From Pseudomonas nabeulensis (lineage in GTDB: Bacteria > Pseudomonadota > Gammaproteobacteria > Pseudomonadales > Pseudomonadaceae): DNA of 64,000 nucleotides. Both the position numbers and the translations under genes were made by a program. Positions within the stretch are counted from its first letter, which is position 1. Every line of letters starts with the position of its first letter. The DNA is taken from the NCBI RefSeq assembly GCF_004682045.1, contig NZ_QUZT01000004.1:107415-171414 (forward strand), given 5' to 3'. Below are positions 60,293 through 64,000 of this stretch, piece by piece. The notes beneath the pieces were generated by a model. That model was given only the letters and a program-made list of their open reading frames with translations, was not told the origin of the DNA and made no database searches.

Positions 60293-60793
60293 TCACTTGG
60301 ATTCCAATGTTGCAGCCTGATTGCCACCCTGCTCAGCAATCTTTGTCAGCTTTTCATCGGCGCCTTTTTCCTCAGCGAGCGTCGCAGCCAACAACTTTGC
60401 AGCGTCGTCATATTTGAGGTGTTTGGCCATCGCTATCAGGGTGCCATAGGCGGCTATTTCATAGTGTTCCACCTTCTGCGCCGCGCCAATCAACGCTGCA
60501 TCAAGAACGGCGCCCTTCTCGATCTCTTCCAAGAGCTCTTTCGACTCTTCAACCAACCCCTCCATCGCCACGCATTTCATGCGCTTCAATTTTATCCCGG
60601 TCAGTTCCACCAATTGATCAATGCGCTCGATCTGGCCCTGGGTTTCTTCCAGGTGTGAGGTAAAGGCCTCCGCCAACAGCGGGTTGGTCGCCGCTTTCGC
60701 CAAGCGCGGCAAGGCTTTGGTGATTTGCTTTTCCGCGCTGTAAACATCAGAGAGTTCGTGGATAAACAAATCTTCGACAGTTTTTCTAGCCAT
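60293..60793 (-). CDS. DUF892/YciE ferritin-like protein, second copy
   Basis: A 166-residue helical protein with the DUF892 signature start VEDLFIHELSDVYSAEKQIT. Helices with Glu and His ligands for a di-iron site follow (EAFTSHLEETQGQIERIDQL; KVEHYEIAAYGTLIAMAKHL). It differs clearly from the 51.6-kb paralogue. Likely a stress-linked ferritin-like protein. GGAAGTC lies upstream of the ATG. The gene stands before the M42 peptidase. Confidence 0.87.
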   Translation of the reverse strand: MARKTVEDLFIHELSDVYSAEKQITKALPRLAKAATNPLLAEAFTSHLEETQGQIERIDQLVELTGIKLKRMKCVAMEGLVEESKELLEEIEKGAVLDAALIGAAQKVEHYEIAAYGTLIAMAKHLKYDDAAKLLAATLAEEKGADEKLTKIAEQGGNQAATLESK

Positions 60794-60946
60794 TTCGAGA
60801 CTTCCTTCTGGTCAGTCGGGCGTCGCCTAATCGCGGCGTCCGTATGGGATTCACCGGCAAGCAATATTTGCCGTGCATGAAAACCGACCTGCTCAATTTA
60901 AGAGGTGTTCCGAAAATTTTCGGGGTGACTGATAAAAGGTTCAGAG

Positions 60947-61876
60947 CTAGCCCAGGGCTGTATCAAGAAACATCATGACGCCGAAACCCAGCATCAGGCC
61001 TAAGGTCGCTGGTGTCTCATGACCATTGCGATGTGTCTCGGGAATGACCTCATGGGACACTACAAAAATCATGGCGCCAGCTGCCAAGCCGAGAGCGATG
61101 GGATACCCCAAGGCAAAGCTACTGGAAATCCCTAAACCAACAATTGCCCCCAAGGGTTCCATCAGCCCCGAACCAACCGCAATCAGCGCGGCTCGAAGCG
61201 CGCTGATGCCTGTCACTCGTAATGCCAGGGCGACTGCTAACCCTTCCGGAATGTCCTGTATGGCAATTGCGGTTGTCAGAGGCAGCCCCACCTTCATATC
61301 GCCGTTGGCGAAGCTCACCCCAATAGCCATGCCTTCTGGCAGGTTATGCAGCGTGATTGCCAAGACGAACAACCAAACCCGATTGATACGCTGCGCACCC
61401 GGTCCCCTGCGTCCGCTTTTCTCGTGTTCGTGAGGGACGAAACGATCAAGGCCGACCATCAGCGCTACGCCCAATCCCAATCCCGCAACAACAACGCATG
61501 CTGCGAGCAATTGGTTTGCGCAAAGGGCCTGTGCTGCTTCAATACCAGGGAGAATGAGCGAGAAGGAACTGGCGGCCAGCATCATGCCGGCGGCAAAGCC
61601 AAGCATGATGTCTTGCGTACGGGCGGCGATATCTCGCAATGCTATGGCTGCGGCTGCGCCGATAGCTGTCGCAGCGAAACCGGAAAGTCCGCCCAGAAAA
61701 GCAAGGTGGAGATTCGCCTTATTGGCACCGATTAATGCGCCATAACCGGAGATGATTAGGAAAACAGCCACACACAACAAGAGTATCCAGAACGACAATC
61801 CTCCCCACCCCGAGCGGGAAATGTGTACAAACCAAGCGCGCAAAGGCGCTCCAAACGATGGAGAGGGCTCTGACAT
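60947..61876 (-). CDS. ZIP-family metal transporter
   Basis: A 309-residue protein with about eight hydrophobic segments. The ZIP metal-binding motifs are present in helix IV (HNLPEGMAIGV) and helix V (AIQDIPEGLAVAL). A His/Glu-containing loop (RFVPHEHEKSGRRG) precedes them. It would import Zn, Mn or Fe from the periplasm. A metal link to the Mn catalase is possible but not shown. The start at 61876 has GAGGAAAA upstream. Confidence 0.87.
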   Translation of the reverse strand: MSEPSPSFGAPLRAWFVHISRSGWGGLSFWILLLCVAVFLIISGYGALIGANKANLHLAFLGGLSGFAATAIGAAAAIALRDIAARTQDIMLGFAAGMMLAASSFSLILPGIEAAQALCANQLLAACVVVAGLGLGVALMVGLDRFVPHEHEKSGRRGPGAQRINRVWLFVLAITLHNLPEGMAIGVSFANGDMKVGLPLTTAIAIQDIPEGLAVALALRVTGISALRAALIAVGSGLMEPLGAIVGLGISSSFALGYPIALGLAAGAMIFVVSHEVIPETHRNGHETPATLGLMLGFGVMMFLDTALG

Positions 61877-61974
61877 TTTTCCTCCACAGCTTTCTGCGTT
61901 ATGAGCATGAAACGCAGCAATGGGAAACCACCTTTCGCGTTAAATGCAGAGGCTCTGATCCGCAAAGATTGCAG

Positions 61975-62202
61975 TCAGCCTTTACTGTGCTCGGGCGAAG
62001 ATGGCCCCTCCTTAATACCCCGTGGTCCGGCGACTCCCCAGACGACCAAACCCAATACCGGGAAAATGATCAGACCGAGCGCCCACGCGGCTTTTATCCC
62101 TACGGTTTTGTCGCTCCGAAACACGCTGACAATGGCCCATAGATCGACAAGCAGAATGAACACGGCGACAGCAATCGCAAAATAGCTGGTGGCTTCAGAC
62201 AT
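61975..62202 (-). CDS. PLDc_N-domain small membrane protein
   Basis: A 75-residue protein with two membrane helices (FAIAVAVFILLVDLWAIVSV; WALGLIIFPVLGLVVWGVAG) and a GPRG turn at the end. This is typical of the phospholipase D nuclease N-terminal family without the catalytic part. AGGAGGG lies upstream of the ATG. Such proteins are common in stress regions; no function is defined. Confidence 0.75.
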   Translation of the reverse strand: MSEATSYFAIAVAVFILLVDLWAIVSVFRSDKTVGIKAAWALGLIIFPVLGLVVWGVAGPRGIKEGPSSPEHSKG

Positions 62203-62297
62203 GGTTTAGCCCTCCTTAGGGTGTTAACGCTTAGGCCCCGCTCGAATACGGACGTTCCAAGAAAATCACAGGCCTCCAGCAAGCACGGATCTGAGTT

Positions 62298-62744
62298 TTA
62301 ATTTTCTTTGGCAATGATGGAGATTTTTCCGTTGCGCTCAATTATCGCGAACTTGATCTCTTCCAGCCTCTCGATACCTTGGCTGGAGCGCGCAGCCTCC
62401 ATTACATCAGCTTCGATTAATCGGGCGTGCCGCAGGCGTCTGTGCAGGAGCTTGCCATTCTCGACGATGATCGTTGGCTCACCATCGATCAGCCTTGATA
62501 CCCAGCCAGAACGCTGTTTAAGCAGCGATAGACCGACATCAATGGCGATCAGCGTCACGATGACGAGTATGCCGTTGGTAATGGAAAAATCATCGCCCAG
62601 CAGCGCTTGCTGGGTGGCTTCGCCGATCATCATCAGCAAGACGAAATCGAAGGTCGTCAGCTCTGCCAATGAGCGACGCCCAGCAATCTTGAAGAGCACC
62701 ATAAGGGCTAAATACATTGCTCCTGCACGCAAGACAGAGTCCAT
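62298..62744 (-). CDS. YetF/DUF421 membrane protein
   Basis: A 148-residue DUF421 protein: N-terminal membrane helices (AMYLALMVLFKIAGRRSLAE; FDFVLLMMIGEATQQALLG) and a small cytosolic domain (GEPTIIVENGKLLHRRLRHA). YetF-type proteins help spore or envelope function in other genera; the role in Pseudomonas is unknown. I prefer the ATG at 62744 because a 10-residue extension from 62774 would need a TTG start. It lies 7 bp after the upstream gene stop and is likely cotranscribed. Confidence 0.8.
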   Translation of the reverse strand: MDSVLRAGAMYLALMVLFKIAGRRSLAELTTFDFVLLMMIGEATQQALLGDDFSITNGILVIVTLIAIDVGLSLLKQRSGWVSRLIDGEPTIIVENGKLLHRRLRHARLIEADVMEAARSSQGIERLEEIKFAIIERNGKISIIAKEN

Positions 62745-62751
62745 AGGCCAC

Positions 62752-63270
62752 CTAAGGAAAAATGAATTGAACAAGCCTTACGCTGCGAGTGCCAGCTGAG
62801 GTGATTTGGCTGCGGAAGAGACCGACCGCGTCGCCGCGCAAAGTGATGTACAGCGTCGCCTGTCCATCAGCATCAGTTTGCATCCAGAGTTTCATGCCTT
62901 GAGAAGAGCTTCGTGAGCGCAACGGTTGAGGTTGTAATGTTTCAATGCTGAAGCCCTCTAGCAACTGCCCAGCCAGCTCCAGCTCAACGGGTGAGTTTGG
63001 CCTTTCTGTTAGCGTGATTTTCATTGAGTTGGTAGAGCCGTTTCGATGAAGCATTTCATATTCGACCCTCACCTTCCCATCGTCGCTACGCACATCTCTC
63101 GAACTGAGCAGTCCTCTGGAAAACACGCCCCCGAGCGCCATCACCAAAATTAGAACCAACACGTACCAGCCGACCCGCTCGAAACGCCAAACTTTCAATT
63201 GATAGGCCATGTCCTCACGAAGGGGACGGTTTCGGCTTTTCAAGTCTGGATGATCGGCGTCTTCGCTCAT
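62752..63270 (-). CDS. Hypothetical membrane-anchored protein
   Basis: A 172-residue protein with one membrane helix at about residues 34-50 (VGWYVLVLILVMALGGVFSR), preceded by a charged cytosolic N-terminus. A beta-rich extracytoplasmic domain follows (KVRVEYEMLHRNGSTNSMKI; GQATLYITLRGDAVGLFRSQ). It overlaps the PncC-like stop as ATGA and precedes the YetF gene, so the three form an operon. I do not recognise the family. Confidence 0.65.
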   Translation of the reverse strand: MSEDADHPDLKSRNRPLREDMAYQLKVWRFERVGWYVLVLILVMALGGVFSRGLLSSRDVRSDDGKVRVEYEMLHRNGSTNSMKITLTERPNSPVELELAGQLLEGFSIETLQPQPLRSRSSSQGMKLWMQTDADGQATLYITLRGDAVGLFRSQITSAGTRSVRLVQFIFP

Positions 63271-63776
63271 CAGGCTTCACCTGTATCGCCGAGCCGTGCG
63301 CGGCGATGAAAGTGAGGAAGCTGGCGTAATGCGTATTCCGTGGCTTCCTCTTGAACCCGACAACGTCCGCCGGAGAATCGGTGCTCGTGACTGAAGAGAT
63401 AGCACTTTTCATCGGACTGAAACGCCCAGGCAAAACAAATTGTGCCCGCAGGAATTCCATCCACATCGTCGGGGCCGAGTATCCCCGTAGTCGCGATGGC
63501 GGCATTTGCAGTGCTGTCTCGTAAAGCCCCCTTCGCCATTTCCTTAGCGACCTCGACGCTCGTCAAGTTGAACGTCTCGATAGTCTGGGGGCTGACATGG
63601 AGCAATCGTTGCTTGGCCTGTGGCGAATAGACCACATAACCACATTCGATGAATTCGCCGCTGCCTTCCACTCCAGACAACAGCGTGACGATTTTACCTG
63701 CGGTGCAGGACTCTGCAGTGGTCACGACCAAGGCGTGCTCACGCAAGTATTGGACTATTTCATTTGCGATGGGCAT
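63270..63776 (-). CDS. PncC/CinA C-terminal-like amidohydrolase, second copy
   Basis: A 168-residue paralogue of the protein at 10802-11302, sharing VVTTAESCTAGKIVTLLSGV, GYVVYSPQAKQRLL, NLTSVEVAKEM and AIATTGILGPDD. Such proteins cleave nicotinamide mononucleotide in NAD recycling. It is the first gene of a three-gene operon with a membrane protein and YetF. Functional divergence from the other copy is likely, given the different neighbours. Confidence 0.78.
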   Translation of the reverse strand: MPIANEIVQYLREHALVVTTAESCTAGKIVTLLSGVEGSGEFIECGYVVYSPQAKQRLLHVSPQTIETFNLTSVEVAKEMAKGALRDSTANAAIATTGILGPDDVDGIPAGTICFAWAFQSDEKCYLFSHEHRFSGGRCRVQEEATEYALRQLPHFHRRARLGDTGEA

Positions 63777-63977
63777 GAGCTGAACTCAACAGGGCGTTGT
63801 TCGATCGACCACTACAGAAGCGGAACATTCCAAAGATTTCCAAGAATAAAATTTAGAGCGCAATGGGACGCCCACCTCTTATGCGGTAACTTCGGTAGCC
63901 GACGAACGGTTAAAATGTAAGAAAGAATTTCAAGCTTTTGGGCGGTCTATTTGTACACACAACAGGGGTCCACAATC

Positions 63978-64000
63978 ATGAAATTCGCACGGTTCCCCCC
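63978..64000 (+). CDS. Possible gene start at window edge
   Basis: An ATG at 63978 (MKFARFP...) follows AGGGG by about 9 nt and runs off the right edge. Only about seven codons are visible, so no identity can be given. The plus-strand space before it (63777-63977) is divergent from the PncC-like gene and probably holds both promoters. Confidence 0.25.

Noticed and set aside
1..64000. tRNA, rRNA or insertion sequence
   Set aside because: I looked for cloverleaf-like tracts, long rRNA-type conserved strings and transposase genes with terminal inverted repeats and recognised none; a tRNAscan or ISfinder run would be decisive.

Overview
The window reads as a chromosomal segment of a Pseudomonas species, probably of the P. 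fluorescens or P. syringae lineage. The evidence is gene content and style: tightly overlapping GC-rich operons, a Pseudomonas-type metallothionein, KGG-repeat (con-10-like) stress proteins, manganese catalase, DUF892 ferritin-like proteins, a LOV-domain histidine kinase, cyo oxidase genes and many small pseudomonad-specific proteins. No rRNA, tRNA, IS element or CRISPR array was recognised.

Layout. 1-5.3 kb is a lower-GC, island-like stretch: the 3' part of a UvrD/GajB-like helicase, several unrecognised genes, a structured intergenic element and decayed sequence. 5.3-15.7 kb holds mainly small stress or membrane genes (Rho-N/SAP-like protein, FDH-like zinc dehydrogenase, GT2 glycosyltransferase, cupin, PncC-like amidase, DUF1264-like lipoprotein, SDR fusion) and a frameshifted quinone reductase. 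15.9-18.2 kb encodes an FdhF/YdeP-type molybdoenzyme. 18.2-29.6 kb (minus strand) is one 12-gene respiratory operon encoding alternative complex III (ActABCDEF), a SCO copper chaperone, a small membrane protein and an A2-type caa3 cytochrome oxidase. A TPP-dependent oxidase and an SDR lie just upstream on the same strand.

32.6-54.6 kb is a general-stress region: a giant CheB-CheR-PAS-kinase-receiver protein, three KGG genes, a ClpP-like protein, DUF2934 and DUF6555 proteins, an SRPBCC protein with a zinc dehydrogenase, an APC permease, a cyo operon, a LOV-histidine kinase-receiver protein, DUF892, manganese catalase and metallothionein. From memory, this content resembles the RpoS-linked accessory region PA2134-PA2192 of P. 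aeruginosa PAO1. 54.6-58.2 kb is a three-gene minus-strand unit (heme-oxygenase-like di-iron protein, methyltransferase, YbdK-type ligase) that could be a small biosynthetic or redox pathway. 59-63.8 kb carries an M42 peptidase, DUF892, ZIP transporter, PLDc_N protein, YetF/DUF421 and a second PncC-like gene.

The least expected signal is non-coding. Two collinear elements of about 125 nt, at 40.6 kb (+) and 58.9 kb (-), share ordered sequence blocks at matching spacing. Each has an internal hairpin and a near-identical intrinsic terminator, and neither terminator follows a recognised co-oriented gene. They look like paralogous small RNAs in the stress region.

Taken together, the window couples alternative respiration (ACIII-caa3, a cyo set, quinone-linked dehydrogenases) with peroxide, metal, light and desiccation-type stress functions.
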